A DNA stretch of 64,000 nucleotides from Acidiphilium sp. PA (lineage in GTDB: Bacteria > Pseudomonadota > Alphaproteobacteria > Acetobacterales > Acetobacteraceae), in contig NZ_JAIMBY010000019.1 of assembly GCF_026191915.1 (NCBI RefSeq), forward strand, positions 1 through 64,000, written 5' to 3'. Positions within the stretch are counted from its first letter, which is position 1, and each line of letters starts with the position of its first letter. Below the pieces are notes generated by a model. It saw only the letters and a list, made by a program, of their open reading frames with translations. It had not been told where the DNA came from and searched no databases. This document shows positions 27,058 to 35,800 of the stretch, piece by piece. Position numbers and translations under genes: made by a program.

Positions 27058-27102
27058 CACGCGGGAACGGGCGCATCCGGCACCGCTCCGTTCCCCCGCG
27101 TG
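27058..27102 (+). terminator. Stem-loop after dotE
   Basis: CACGCGGGAACGG (27058-27070) pairs with CCGTTCCCCCGCGTG (27088-27102) with a 2-nt bulge and 17-nt loop, starting at the base after the dotE stop. There is no T-tract, so it may be a Rho-dependent pause, a processing site or an mRNA stabiliser. Confidence 0.45.
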
Positions 27103-27165
27103 CCCCTGGCGTCCGGCCTAATTCGGACGCCCAAATCACAAAAGCGTGCAACCCGCATTTTGTTC

Positions 27166-27181
27166 GCTCCACTTGCAATGC
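27166..27181 (+). promoter_or_regulatory. Shared leader motif upstream of dotP
   Basis: GCTCCACTTGCAATGC matches the TCCASTKGCRAT motif. It lies 50 nt before ATG 27231 and after the dotE stem-loop, suggesting a new transcript start here. Confidence 0.45.
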
Positions 27182-27230
27182 AGACCGCTCTTTTGATGCC
27201 GGGAATTGTCCCTCAACCACGGAGTTTTTC

Positions 27231-27704
27231 ATGACAAGCCTCCAGGATATCGTCTCCACTCCGACCATTGTACCGAAATCCCGCCCGGCCCTGCGCCGGA
27301 TCCTCGGGGCCGGTGCGGTGGCCATCGCCGCGATCACCTTCGGTCACGGCATCGCCTTCGCGGCGGGCACCGCGCCCACCGCCGTTACCGGCGGCATCGG
27401 CGCGCAGGCCGCGGCGACATCCGGCGATCTCTCCTACGGCTTCGGCTTCGCGCTGGAGTTTGTCAGCTACTGCATCGCCGGCATCGCAGCCGCCTATGCC
27501 GCCTACACCTTCTGGCAGCACCACAAGAACCCCAACGGGCAGCACAAGATGAGCTACGCGTTCGCGTCGCTGCTCGCCGCGGGGTTCATGGCGGGTCTGC
27601 CCAGCATGGTCGGCAAGTCGGCAGAAACCGTCACCGGTGGGGTGGCAACGGTCACCGGCCAGACGGCGCAGATGACCTACGGCAACGGCGCTGGCGCCGG
27701 CTGA
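27231..27704 (+). CDS. dotP: DotP/IcmD/TraR small membrane protein
   Basis: 157 residues: a signal-like N-terminal segment (ILGAGAVAIAAITFGHGIAFAAG) and membrane stretches LEFVSYCIAGIAAAYAAYTFW and YAFASLLAAGFMAGLPSMVG, separated by a polar FWQHHKNPNGQHKMS loop. The loop and two-helix pattern are typical of DotP/IcmD (TraR). ATG 27231 follows CGGAGTTTTTC; in-frame starts upstream lie in the intergenic region. It is directly followed by dotN. Confidence 0.78.
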   Translation: MTSLQDIVSTPTIVPKSRPALRRILGAGAVAIAAITFGHGIAFAAGTAPTAVTGGIGAQAAATSGDLSYGFGFALEFVSYCIAGIAAAYAAYTFWQHHKNPNGQHKMSYAFASLLAAGFMAGLPSMVGKSAETVTGGVATVTGQTAQMTYGNGAGAG

Positions 27705-27718
27705 CCGGAGGTCATGTG

Positions 27719-28393
27719 ATGGCGCGTCTTCAGCATCTTATCCCTTCGGTCTGCCGTCCCGCCCATCCGGCGGCGCTCGATCTGGGCGATGCTGAGACGC
27801 GCCTGTCCGTCATCGCGGACGCGACAGATGTTTGCGCCATCTGCACGGCGCGTGGTGGTTGGCTCGATCTCTATTTCCTGGACAATGACGCAAGGAATTT
27901 CAGGCGCAGCAATCTGATCGCGGCTTGCCCGCTCTGCCGTTCATGTCAGTCGTTGCACCGGTCCCATGCGGCGATCGAGTTTCTGCCGGTGTGGGTACCG
28001 GAGATCCCGCAGATCGCCATCAACCGGCTGACTCGGCTCTTGCATCAGCGTCTGATCAGCGCGGGCGAAACCCCGATCATCGATCATCGTAACAGACCCG
28101 CACTCGACGATCAGACAACAAGGGATCTGGTCTCAACCTATCTTGCTCTGGCCAATCGAAACGTGCGCCTCAGGATCATTCTCGGCGGCTACGCACCGAA
28201 TGCCCGCGATCTGGTGACCCTGTTCTATGCAGCCGATCCGGGCCGCGGATCCTGTCCTGAGAAGCTGAGTGTCGGGCTGCGCCTGCTGCCGCTCGGTCGC
28301 TACGTCGTCGATGGTCGGGATCGGTATGCCGCAGCACTCGGCGTTGAACCACCCGCCCTCGACGCAATCAACACAGATCTGGTTGCTGCGTGA
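27719..28393 (+). CDS. dotN: DotN/IcmJ/TraT zinc-binding coupling-complex protein
   Basis: A 224-residue soluble protein with four cysteines in the HNH-like zinc pattern CAIC (about 41-44) and CPLCRSC (about 68-74), flanking WLDLYFLDNDARNFRRSNLIAA, as in IcmJ/DotN (TraT). The C-terminal half is helical (ALANRNVRLRIILGGYAPNARDLVTLFY). In Legionella DotN binds the coupling ATPase DotL. GGAGG lies 8 nt before ATG 27719. Its stop overlaps the next start (TGATG). Confidence 0.82.
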   Translation: MARLQHLIPSVCRPAHPAALDLGDAETRLSVIADATDVCAICTARGGWLDLYFLDNDARNFRRSNLIAACPLCRSCQSLHRSHAAIEFLPVWVPEIPQIAINRLTRLLHQRLISAGETPIIDHRNRPALDDQTTRDLVSTYLALANRNVRLRIILGGYAPNARDLVTLFYAADPGRGSCPEKLSVGLRLLPLGRYVVDGRDRYAAALGVEPPALDAINTDLVAA

Positions 28394-28785
28394 TGCCGAC
28401 AATCAAATCCCACATCAGGAGTATGCAGCCGATGCCTCTTCCCGAAATCATAAAATGCATCGCCGGGGCCTGCCTTGATTCCGGCGAAACCCTGCTTGGT
28501 ATGGCTCGGGCCGCGAGCGCTGCATCAATCACGGTCGGAGCCGGTGGGGTGCTGGCAACAGCCTGGTTCGATCATGTTGGGCTTGACGCGGTGATCAGTG
28601 ATCCGTCGCGCTTGCAACCATGTCTGACCATCGCCGCTACGGCCCCAATCCTGCGTGGTCTCATCTATATGGCGCGGTTTGAATCGATGGTCAGTCGGAT
28701 CACCGGTGTTGCGTGTGACACCTCATCCGCAGCTGCGACGCCGATCTATCCGCGTACATCCCCACCACCCTCGCGTGACGCGTGA
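28393..28785 (+). CDS. Hypothetical protein between dotN and dotO
   Basis: 130 residues with weakly hydrophobic stretches (ASAASITVGAGGVLATAWF; LTIAATAPILRGLIYMA) that may be membrane-associated. No family recognised. The start overlaps the dotN stop and the end is 7 bp before dotO, so it belongs to the operon. R64 also has small, poorly conserved genes in this part of the tra operon (traS, traV). Confidence 0.5.
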   Translation: MPTIKSHIRSMQPMPLPEIIKCIAGACLDSGETLLGMARAASAASITVGAGGVLATAWFDHVGLDAVISDPSRLQPCLTIAATAPILRGLIYMARFESMVSRITGVACDTSSAAATPIYPRTSPPPSRDA

Positions 28786-28792
28786 GGGGATC

Positions 28793-31700
28793 ATGGCCCT
28801 GTCGGATAAAATTCTCGGCGGCATTTTCGGATTCTTCAAGCAGCCCCTCGATGCGTATTGCGATCTCGAGACGGTGGATGGCGCGGCGCTGCTGAGCAGC
28901 AAGGGCGAGTATATCACGCTGATCGAGATCCACGGATCACGGCGGATGTTCAATACCAGCGACGTCGATGCCAAGGTTGAGGCGTTGCGTCTCGATATCC
29001 AGTCGGGATTCGAATTTCAGGGCCACGGCCTTCAAGCGTGGTTTGCGACCGATCCCGGCCTCATCCAGGAGACCATCGCCACCCATCTGGCCGCACCGCG
29101 GGCGATGGCGCGTGAACTCGACATCAATCTCGACGACATCCTCAATGAGCGTGAGGTGGTGTTTCCCAAGCTGATGCGCTGGGAGCGCTGTTTCCTCGTG
29201 GTCTGGTCACGCCGGGCACTGCTGACCCGCGATGAAGAAAAGATCGTCTCCGCCGAACAGGCCAAATTGTCCGAGGGTGCCCCCTCGCTCACCAACACCC
29301 AGAACATCTTTCTGGCCACGGATCTGCTCGCGACAAAACACACCGCCTTCGTCGCCCGGGTGGTCACGGCGTTGCGGGGGATCGACGTCGCCTGCGATGA
29401 ACTCGATCCGCGCGATGCCCTGCGCTGTATCCGTGAAGCGATCGGGCAAACCACTGAGCCGCACTGGCGGGCGATCCTGCCCGGTGATCCGGTTGCCCCC
29501 CGATTGCCCGACGGCAAGCCGAAGAAGGGGCAGGTTGATTTCCTGCTGTGGCCCTCGCTGCCATCCCAGCTGCTCGCAGATGATGCCGAGACCGAGGGCA
29601 TGCGGATCGTCACCATGGGGGCCTACGAATGGACCACCGTTGAAATCACGGTCGGTCCCGAGGATGCGCGATCGTTCTCCGAGCTGGTCGCGCGCATGGC
29701 CGCCTCGAACATTCCCTGGCGGATGTCGATGTGGGTGGAGGGCGGCGGGGCGATCCTCGCGGGGCTCAAATCCGGCATCGCGACGATGCTCGCCTTCGAT
29801 CCGACCAACCGGGCGGTGATGCGGGCGTTTCAGAACCTGCGCCATCTGAAGGAGACGACCGCCGAGGTTACCGTGCGCTGGCGCTGTTCCTTTGCCACCT
29901 GGGCACCGCGCGGCGAGCGCGCGATGCTGCGCCGTCAGGCGGCGATACTCGCCCAGCGCGTCCAGGCCTGGGGCAATTGCAATGTCGGGCTGACCGCGGG
30001 TGATCCCCTCGAGGCACTCATGGGCAGCGCGCTGGGGCTGGCCTTCGGCTCGACCGCCCCCTCGGGTACCCCGCCGATCTCGCAGGCGCTGAGGATGCTG
30101 CCCTGGGGCCGCCCTGCGTCGGCCTGGCGCAAGGGGAGCGTGCTGTTCCGCAGCCCGGATGGGCGGATCGCGCCGTACGATCCGTCCGGCTCCGGGCGCG
30201 GTGCCGTCTTCACCCTGATCGTCGCACCGCCGCGCTTCGGCAAATCCACCCTGGCGAATGCAATCAACCTCGGCCTCTGCCTGTCGACCGCATCCCAGGG
30301 CCCTCTGGGTGCCAAGCTTCCTTTGATCGGCAAAATCGATATCGGCGATTCCGCGGAGGGCTTCGTGCTGCTGCTGCGCAACGGACTTCCGCCGGAGCGC
30401 CAGAACGAGGCGATCTATGTCCGCCTGCGCTTTCGTTCCGGCTATGAATACAACCCCTTCGATCTCCAGTTGGGGTGCCGCCATCCTCTGCCGCTCGAAC
30501 GATCGTTTCTGATCAATTTCCTGTCGCTGGCGACCTTGTCGCAGGATGCCTCGGTCGGCTTCGAGGGAATGAACCAGTTCATCGGCCTCGTGATCGATGA
30601 AGCCTACCGGATGTTTGGCGATGGCGGTGAGAATATCACCCCGAAAGTCTACGTCGCCGGCACCGTGCCGGAAGTCGACGCCTATCTCGCGGCGAACGCC
30701 ATCCGCATCGAGGCGACCCATCCCTGGTGGTGGGAGATCGTCGATGTGCTCTGTGCCCGCGGTGAATACGCCCTCGCAGCACTCGCCCAGCGTCACGCCG
30801 TGCCGATCCTCGAAGATCTGATCAGCGCCGCGCGTGCCGAGCGGATCCGGGGCGATTTCTCATTCAGGGGCAAGGAAACCTCCGAAACCCTCGCCGAGAT
30901 GTTCGAGCGCTACATCAAATCCCTGATCCGCGAGATCCCGACCCTCAACAAGGCCACCAGTCTGGATTTCGGGCCGGCCCGGGTGATCGTGCTCGATCTG
31001 CAAGAGGTCGCGCCCAGCGGCAGCGCGGATGCCGATCGCAAGACGGCGCTGATGTATATGCTCGCGCGCCACATCATCGGGCGAAACTTCTTCCTGCATC
31101 CGGACTATCTGGTCCATGTCCCGGAAGCGATGAAAGCCTATCACGCGCCGCGGTTCCGTGAATTCAAGGAATCGGTCAAGCGTCTCGATTACGATGAATA
31201 CCATCGCACCAAGGCCTCGCCCTTCGTGCGCGCCCAGGTGGTTCGCGATCTCCTCGAAGGTGGCAAGCACAATGTCCAGATCGTCGTCGCCTCGCAGAGT
31301 ATCGAGCATTTTGACGACGATCTGATCCGGAACACCAATGAGCAGATCGTCCTCGGCGCGCGCGACGACAAGGAACGCGAGACCATCATCAAGCGGTTCC
31401 AGTTATCGGCGGCCTCTGCTTTCGTGCTGCGCAACCGGCTGACCGGTCCCGACCGGAACGGGGGTGGTGCGCCGTTCCTGATGATCGCCGAAGTCGATAA
31501 CGCCAAATACGAGCAGATGATGGTGAACAGCCTGGGTCCGATCGAACTCTGGGCGCTGAGCACGACGCCGCTGGATGTTCATCTGCGGACCCGCCTCTAT
31601 TCCATGCTCGGCCCGGCCGAGGCGCGCCGTCGCCTCGCTCTGGTGTTTCCCAAAGGCAGTGCCGAGGGCGAGATCCGTCGCCGGCGTGATGAACGCCTCA

Positions 31701-31855
31701 CGCGGGACGCCGATCAGGCGGCCATCGAGGCCGGCGTCACCGACGAACTGGCACAGGACATCTACGATGGCCGGGGCATCGCGATCATGCTGCGCGGCTT
31801 CGACCAGGAACCCGTCAGACCCGCCAGACAAGCCTACCGCGAGGCCGCCGAATGA
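28793..31855 (+). CDS. dotO: DotO/IcmB/TraU cytoplasmic ATPase
   Basis: 1020 residues, the usual length for IcmB/TraU. The N-terminus is ALSDKILGGIFGFFKQPLDAYCDLETVDGAALLSSKGEYITLIEI. The VirB4-like ATPase domain has Walker A VAPPRFGKSTLANAIN (Lys484), and a Walker B/coordination region near KATSLDFGPARVIVLDLQEV and IGLVIDEAYRMF. NVQIVVASQSIEHFDDDLIRNTNEQIVLGA fits the sensor region of these ATPases. DotO forms hexamers at the base of the channel with DotB. ATG 28793 follows GTGAGGGG. Its stop overlaps the next gene (ATGA). Confidence 0.92.
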   Translation: MALSDKILGGIFGFFKQPLDAYCDLETVDGAALLSSKGEYITLIEIHGSRRMFNTSDVDAKVEALRLDIQSGFEFQGHGLQAWFATDPGLIQETIATHLAAPRAMARELDINLDDILNEREVVFPKLMRWERCFLVVWSRRALLTRDEEKIVSAEQAKLSEGAPSLTNTQNIFLATDLLATKHTAFVARVVTALRGIDVACDELDPRDALRCIREAIGQTTEPHWRAILPGDPVAPRLPDGKPKKGQVDFLLWPSLPSQLLADDAETEGMRIVTMGAYEWTTVEITVGPEDARSFSELVARMAASNIPWRMSMWVEGGGAILAGLKSGIATMLAFDPTNRAVMRAFQNLRHLKETTAEVTVRWRCSFATWAPRGERAMLRRQAAILAQRVQAWGNCNVGLTAGDPLEALMGSALGLAFGSTAPSGTPPISQALRMLPWGRPASAWRKGSVLFRSPDGRIAPYDPSGSGRGAVFTLIVAPPRFGKSTLANAINLGLCLSTASQGPLGAKLPLIGKIDIGDSAEGFVLLLRNGLPPERQNEAIYVRLRFRSGYEYNPFDLQLGCRHPLPLERSFLINFLSLATLSQDASVGFEGMNQFIGLVIDEAYRMFGDGGENITPKVYVAGTVPEVDAYLAANAIRIEATHPWWWEIVDVLCARGEYALAALAQRHAVPILEDLISAARAERIRGDFSFRGKETSETLAEMFERYIKSLIREIPTLNKATSLDFGPARVIVLDLQEVAPSGSADADRKTALMYMLARHIIGRNFFLHPDYLVHVPEAMKAYHAPRFREFKESVKRLDYDEYHRTKASPFVRAQVVRDLLEGGKHNVQIVVASQSIEHFDDDLIRNTNEQIVLGARDDKERETIIKRFQLSAASAFVLRNRLTGPDRNGGGAPFLMIAEVDNAKYEQMMVNSLGPIELWALSTTPLDVHLRTRLYSMLGPAEARRRLALVFPKGSAEGEIRRRRDERLTRDADQAAIEAGVTDELAQDIYDGRGIAIMLRGFDQEPVRPARQAYREAAE

Positions 31856-32169
31856 CCGCCCCCAAAGATCGCCTCATCGCCAAACGGATCTGGCGCCCGG
31901 AGCCGCAAACCTCGGCGTCGGTCCGGTTCACCATCCGCTCCGCCAGCGCTCTCAGCGCGTGGCTCGATCGGCAATCACAGATGGCCCACACCGCAAACCA
32001 GGCCATGAACATGGCGTTCGAAAGCCTGGCCGTGGTCGAACCCGACCCGGACACACGCGCGATGATCCGGCAGATGCGCGGTGATCTCGACGACATGAAA
32101 CGCCGGCTGGTCACCGCCGAACTCGGCCTCGACGATCTCGAACGAAAGGTTGATCGCCATGGAACATGA
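31852..32169 (+). CDS. Hypothetical small helical protein
   Basis: 105 residues, charged and helical, with a C-terminal coiled-coil-like stretch (MIRQMRGDLDDMKRRLVTAELGLDDLERKVDR). It overlaps dotO by 4 bp (ATGA) and the next gene by 11 bp, so it is translationally coupled. No family recognised. Confidence 0.65.
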   Translation: MTAPKDRLIAKRIWRPEPQTSASVRFTIRSASALSAWLDRQSQMAHTANQAMNMAFESLAVVEPDPDTRAMIRQMRGDLDDMKRRLVTAELGLDDLERKVDRHGT

Positions 32170-32575
32170 ACGGGACATTCCCCTTGAACCCTTTACGCCC
32201 GGCGCGCCAATGGCGTTCGCGCGCCGTCTCCCCGCAACCACTGCCGTCGGTGGTCAGCCTGCTCCTTCGACGATCAGTGCCGCCCGCGCGGGCGATCTGT
32301 TCGATCTGCTGGTCGCCGGTGCTACGACAGGGGGTGCTGCCGCTCTGGTCTGGATAGCCTACAACACGGCTTTCGATGGTCGGTGGCTTCTCCACCTGCC
32401 GGATGATCCGTTCAGCCTCGAGCTGCTGGGTCTGATCTTTCTGGCCTTCGGGGGCTTCCGGATCGTCGCCCTGGCCTATGACCGGTCGGAATCCGGCGGC
32501 ATTATGCGACGAACCCGCGAGATCGAGGGCCGCAAAACCCGGTCGTGCGGCAACAGGGATGATCTGCGGTCATGA
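32159..32575 (+). CDS. Hypothetical membrane protein
   Basis: 138 residues with two membrane segments (LFDLLVAGATTGGAAALVWIAY and LELLGLIFLAFGGFRIVALAY) and a basic C-terminal tail. ATG 32159 has AAAGG 8 nt upstream. It overlaps both neighbours, placing it in the dotO transcript. Topology suggests an inner-membrane accessory; no homologue recognised. Confidence 0.6.
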   Translation: MEHERDIPLEPFTPGAPMAFARRLPATTAVGGQPAPSTISAARAGDLFDLLVAGATTGGAAALVWIAYNTAFDGRWLLHLPDDPFSLELLGLIFLAFGGFRIVALAYDRSESGGIMRRTREIEGRKTRSCGNRDDLRS

Positions 32576-33474
32576 TCTCGATCTGTCCACAATCCGGCCC
32601 GGCCCCGGTGATCAGTTTCCTCGATAAGGCGCGGATCACGCTCGGGATCAATGTCTATTATCTCACGAGCAAGCCGGTGTTGCAGGCGATCGCGGCCGAT
32701 GTGCATCGCGGCGTGAAGACCTATGTGATCGTGGACGGCGCGCCTTATGGTATCCCACGGTCGGCGGTGATTCGCGAACTGGCCCATCTCCGGGCCACCG
32801 GCGCGCATGTCCATATCGCCCCGAAACGCTTCGAGGGCAGATATCGGTTCGATCACGCCAAATACGCTGTCAGCCATGGCGAAGTGCTGATCGGCTCGGC
32901 GAACTGGGACGCATCAGCGTTCCACCATGACCGTGACTATATCGACCGCACCGCCAGCCCGGCTCTGGTGGCGGCGCTGGAGCGGATCTTCCGGGCAGAT
33001 TGGTATAATCGGTCAGCCGGTGATCGGGGCCGGAGTGGCGCGCCCACCCTGGTCGTCTCTCCCGGTTCTGAACCCACGCTCGCCCGGGTGATCGACCAGC
33101 CCGGCCATGTGGATATCGAAGCCGAGGAACTCGGCGACGATCCCGTCATAATCCGGGCGATCGAGGCCAAGGGCGCCGATGCGCGGATCATCTTTCCGAT
33201 GACACTCTCTGCATCGGATCGTGATCAGGTCGCGGCCTTACAGCGTCACGGCGTGCAGGTCGGTTTTCTGCCGAAACGCCCGGTCTATCTGCACGCCAAG
33301 ATGATCGTCGGGCCGCAGGCCGGGTTTATTGGCTCGCAGAATTTCTCGCGGACCAGTCTCAACGCCAATCGTGAGATCGGGATCATTCTGTATTCCGGCC
33401 CGGACCGTGCCGCCTTGCGGCGGCAGTTCGAGATCGATTGGCACGACGCCGATCATCTGCATCAGCCGACATGA
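32572..33474 (+). CDS. Phospholipase D-fold protein with two HKD motifs
   Basis: 300 residues with two PLD catalytic repeats: HAKYAVSHGEVLIGSANWD (His95, Lys97) and HAKMIVGPQAGFIGSQNFS (His241, Lys243), the second followed by NANREIG. Two HKD motifs in one chain give a complete active site, as in cardiolipin synthase and phosphodiesterase-type enzymes. No signal peptide or membrane anchor is present, so a cytoplasmic nuclease is more likely than a lipid synthase. It overlaps the upstream membrane-protein gene by 4 bp. PLD nucleases are known on some conjugative plasmids. Confidence 0.8.
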   Translation: MISICPQSGPAPVISFLDKARITLGINVYYLTSKPVLQAIAADVHRGVKTYVIVDGAPYGIPRSAVIRELAHLRATGAHVHIAPKRFEGRYRFDHAKYAVSHGEVLIGSANWDASAFHHDRDYIDRTASPALVAALERIFRADWYNRSAGDRGRSGAPTLVVSPGSEPTLARVIDQPGHVDIEAEELGDDPVIIRAIEAKGADARIIFPMTLSASDRDQVAALQRHGVQVGFLPKRPVYLHAKMIVGPQAGFIGSQNFSRTSLNANREIGIILYSGPDRAALRRQFEIDWHDADHLHQPT

Positions 33475-33488
33475 GGAAAGGCACGGCC

Positions 33489-34265
33489 ATGAACGATCAT
33501 TTCCATGATGAACCCACGCATCTGCGCCTCCCGTCTGCCCCGAAAACCGGACAAGGTATGGAGCCGCTCCTGAGCCGGATCTTCCTCGGGATCAGCGTGG
33601 CGCTGATCCCTGCGATATGTTTCGATCTGCCCGGCCTGCTGCTCGGGGAGGCGGGGGAGACGAGATCGATCCTGCTCATGATCGTCGCCGTGACCGCGGC
33701 CGTGGTCGCCCTGTTCCAGGCCTGGCGCGCGCGTCTGCGTCGGGCGGCCGACCGGCCGGCGGGTCTCCTGAAATCGATTGCCGCAGAAGGCGACATCATC
33801 GCCATGGTGCCCGTCCGTGATCTCGCCGCACTGGACCTCGGGCTGGTCGAGGATCCGGCGATCGCCGTCGAGCAGGCCCTCAATCTGTTCAAGGTCATGG
33901 TGCGTCTTTTCTCCAGTATCTTCGTCGTCGCGCCGCTCGCGCTGGCCTGGGAGATGCTGTTCTTGTTTGCTTTCGGCGGGTTGAAGATGCCCTTGCTTCA
34001 CGCGGCGGTCACCGGATCGCAGATCATCCGGATCGGTGACCTGGCGCGCAGCCTGATAGCGTTCGACGCGCTCGTCGTCTCGTTCGGTGCGGTGATCATG
34101 CTGGTCGCGGGCAAGCAGCCGAGCCGCCGGTTCGGGTTCCGCAACATCTATCGGGACCGGCGGGATGCCTATCTGCGCGAGCAGTTCTCCGTATCGGACG
34201 ACGAAGCGATCACGATTTCGATCGCCTCACCCCGGTTCACCCCCGTCCACCAGAGGTCGTTTTGA
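33489..34265 (+). CDS. Hypothetical polytopic membrane protein
   Basis: 258 residues with four predicted membrane segments (LSRIFLGISVALIPAICFDL; ILLMIVAVTAAVVALFQAW; IFVVAPLALAWEMLFLFAFGG; LIAFDALVVSFGAVIMLVAG) and a polar C-terminus. GAGGAAAGG precedes ATG 33489. It lies 14 bp after the PLD gene. Function unknown; entry exclusion or channel accessory roles are conceivable. A GC-rich hairpin without T-tract (34268-34284, ACCCCG/CGGGGT) follows the stop. Confidence 0.6.
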   Translation: MNDHFHDEPTHLRLPSAPKTGQGMEPLLSRIFLGISVALIPAICFDLPGLLLGEAGETRSILLMIVAVTAAVVALFQAWRARLRRAADRPAGLLKSIAAEGDIIAMVPVRDLAALDLGLVEDPAIAVEQALNLFKVMVRLFSSIFVVAPLALAWEMLFLFAFGGLKMPLLHAAVTGSQIIRIGDLARSLIAFDALVVSFGAVIMLVAGKQPSRRFGFRNIYRDRRDAYLREQFSVSDDEAITISIASPRFTPVHQRSF

Positions 34266-34351
34266 GCACCCCGGCCGGCGGGGTCACCGCTCCGGCGCGG
34301 GGGCACCGCAGCCCTCCCGCCGCTCTCGTTTATCCACCAACGGAGATTTCC

Positions 34352-34765
34352 ATGAAACAGTTCCGGACTAACCGCCTATCCCCATCGCTCCTTGTGCTTG
34401 GTGCCGCGATAGCCGGTATTTCGGCTTTCGGTCTCGCGCCATCGGCCTGCGCGCAATCGCCCTTGACGGCCACGACCGGTATTCCGGTCACGCCACAAAT
34501 GGCCGCCGAGCTTGCCCAGCATGGCCGGCAGAATGCGCTGGATCACGAAATTCTAAAGCAGTTGGCCGTCCTTAATCAGGAGGTCATGGCGCTTGATGAC
34601 CGCGGGGCTACCAACAGCGGCACCAATACCTGTGTGTACGGCCACAGCCAGTACACGCACGGGGCGATCCTGAAAGTCGGTAACATCGAGCTCGAGTGCG
34701 AGCAGCCGGTCAGTATGACCGGATCTTTCTTGCCAATGAAATGGCATAATCTGGGACCGCAATGA
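34352..34765 (+). CDS. Exported small protein, function unknown
   Basis: 137 residues with signal peptide (LSPSLLVLGAAIAGISAFGLAPSACAQ). The mature part has a helical segment (MAAELAQHGRQNALDHEILKQLAVLNQEVMALDD) and two cysteines (NTCVYGH; LECEQPV) likely to form a disulphide. ATG 34352 follows CGGAGATTTCC, and the next gene starts in its stop codon. Periplasmic; no family recognised. Confidence 0.6.
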   Translation: MKQFRTNRLSPSLLVLGAAIAGISAFGLAPSACAQSPLTATTGIPVTPQMAAELAQHGRQNALDHEILKQLAVLNQEVMALDDRGATNSGTNTCVYGHSQYTHGAILKVGNIELECEQPVSMTGSFLPMKWHNLGPQ

Positions 34766-35793
34766 TCGGATCGGGGGACATCATGTCATCGGTGCGTACC
34801 GATCAGACAGCCGTCGCCGGTGTTGAGGCCGGCGCAGGGGCAGGAGCAAGGGCCGAGGCGGTGAATTTCGCGGCGCGTTTCCGCAAGGCGATCAATCTCG
34901 CCCTACCCCCCGATCGCCGGTTCGTCGGAAACCTGTCACGGGTGATGGGCAAACGCGGTTTCGATCGGTATCGCGCCGTGGCCAGCGGAGAGGCGACGCT
35001 TTCACGCCCCGAGACGGAGGCGTTTGCCGCGATGATGGGTGTTTCGTCCAGGTGGCTGGGGTCAGGGCAAGGTCATCCGTTTGTCGTTGGCACCGTGCCG
35101 CTGGGAGACGAACCGATCAGCCTCCTTGCGATCCTGGCCGGTCTTCGTAACAGCGGTAACTGGGGTCCCGTCCAGTCCATCATCTTTGTCGCCTGCGCTT
35201 ATCCAGCCTACGGCAAGGTCCTGATCATCTGCGAATACGAGGGCACCGCGCTCAATCCGCATCGTTACGGCGTCATCAGAACCACCACCGCTCTGGACGC
35301 TCCGCAGGATGGCGCCTGGACCTGGCAGCCGGGAGCATTGCTCCTCAACATGGCCTTCCTGTCGCGCCTGCATGTCCGGCGCGGTGGCGTTCCCGGGCAG
35401 GGGATGATGAGCATCATCGTCTCCGATGACACCTATGACGCCTTGTCCGGTGGGACGGCTCATATCCGTGATCTGCCGCTCCTAGTCGGTGATTCGACCT
35501 GGCATCTCGATCTGCTGGACCGGCAGCGCCTGCAGGATCCCGCGCTGGTGTTCCAGCATTTTCAATACTGGCAGGATTTCGGGAACTGGACCTTCAACCA
35601 TCTCGCCAAAAACCCAGCGCTGGGATCGTGTCTGGATGGCTATCTGCGCGGCGATCATCCGGATTTCGATCAGGCGGACGCCTTACTCGATTGCGGCCCG
35701 GGACCCGCCAGCACCCTGACCCGCACACCCTATCTGCAACGCCATCCCGAGGCAGCGCGGTCCGAACCCCCGCCCTCCGGCCTGCTGAATTAG
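34762..35793 (+). CDS. XRE-like helix-turn-helix protein of unknown function
   Basis: 343 residues. The segment FVGNLSRVMGKRGFDRYRAVASGEATLSRPETEAFAAMMGVSSRWLGSGQGHPF (about 52-107) resembles a Cro/C1-type HTH with a LexA-like tail. The remaining 230 residues are unlike any family I know. The start at 34762 overlaps the previous stop (ATGA), but ATG 34783 with GGGGGA upstream is equally possible. It precedes the helicase gene by 8 bp, so it could regulate or assist that module. Confidence 0.5.
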   Translation: MIGSGDIMSSVRTDQTAVAGVEAGAGAGARAEAVNFAARFRKAINLALPPDRRFVGNLSRVMGKRGFDRYRAVASGEATLSRPETEAFAAMMGVSSRWLGSGQGHPFVVGTVPLGDEPISLLAILAGLRNSGNWGPVQSIIFVACAYPAYGKVLIICEYEGTALNPHRYGVIRTTTALDAPQDGAWTWQPGALLLNMAFLSRLHVRRGGVPGQGMMSIIVSDDTYDALSGGTAHIRDLPLLVGDSTWHLDLLDRQRLQDPALVFQHFQYWQDFGNWTFNHLAKNPALGSCLDGYLRGDHPDFDQADALLDCGPGPASTLTRTPYLQRHPEAARSEPPPSGLLN

Positions 35794-35800
35794 CACTACG

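Noticed and set aside
29207-30796. Long minus-strand open frame opposite dotO
   Set aside because: Shadow of a conserved ATPase gene with intact Walker motifs on the plus strand.
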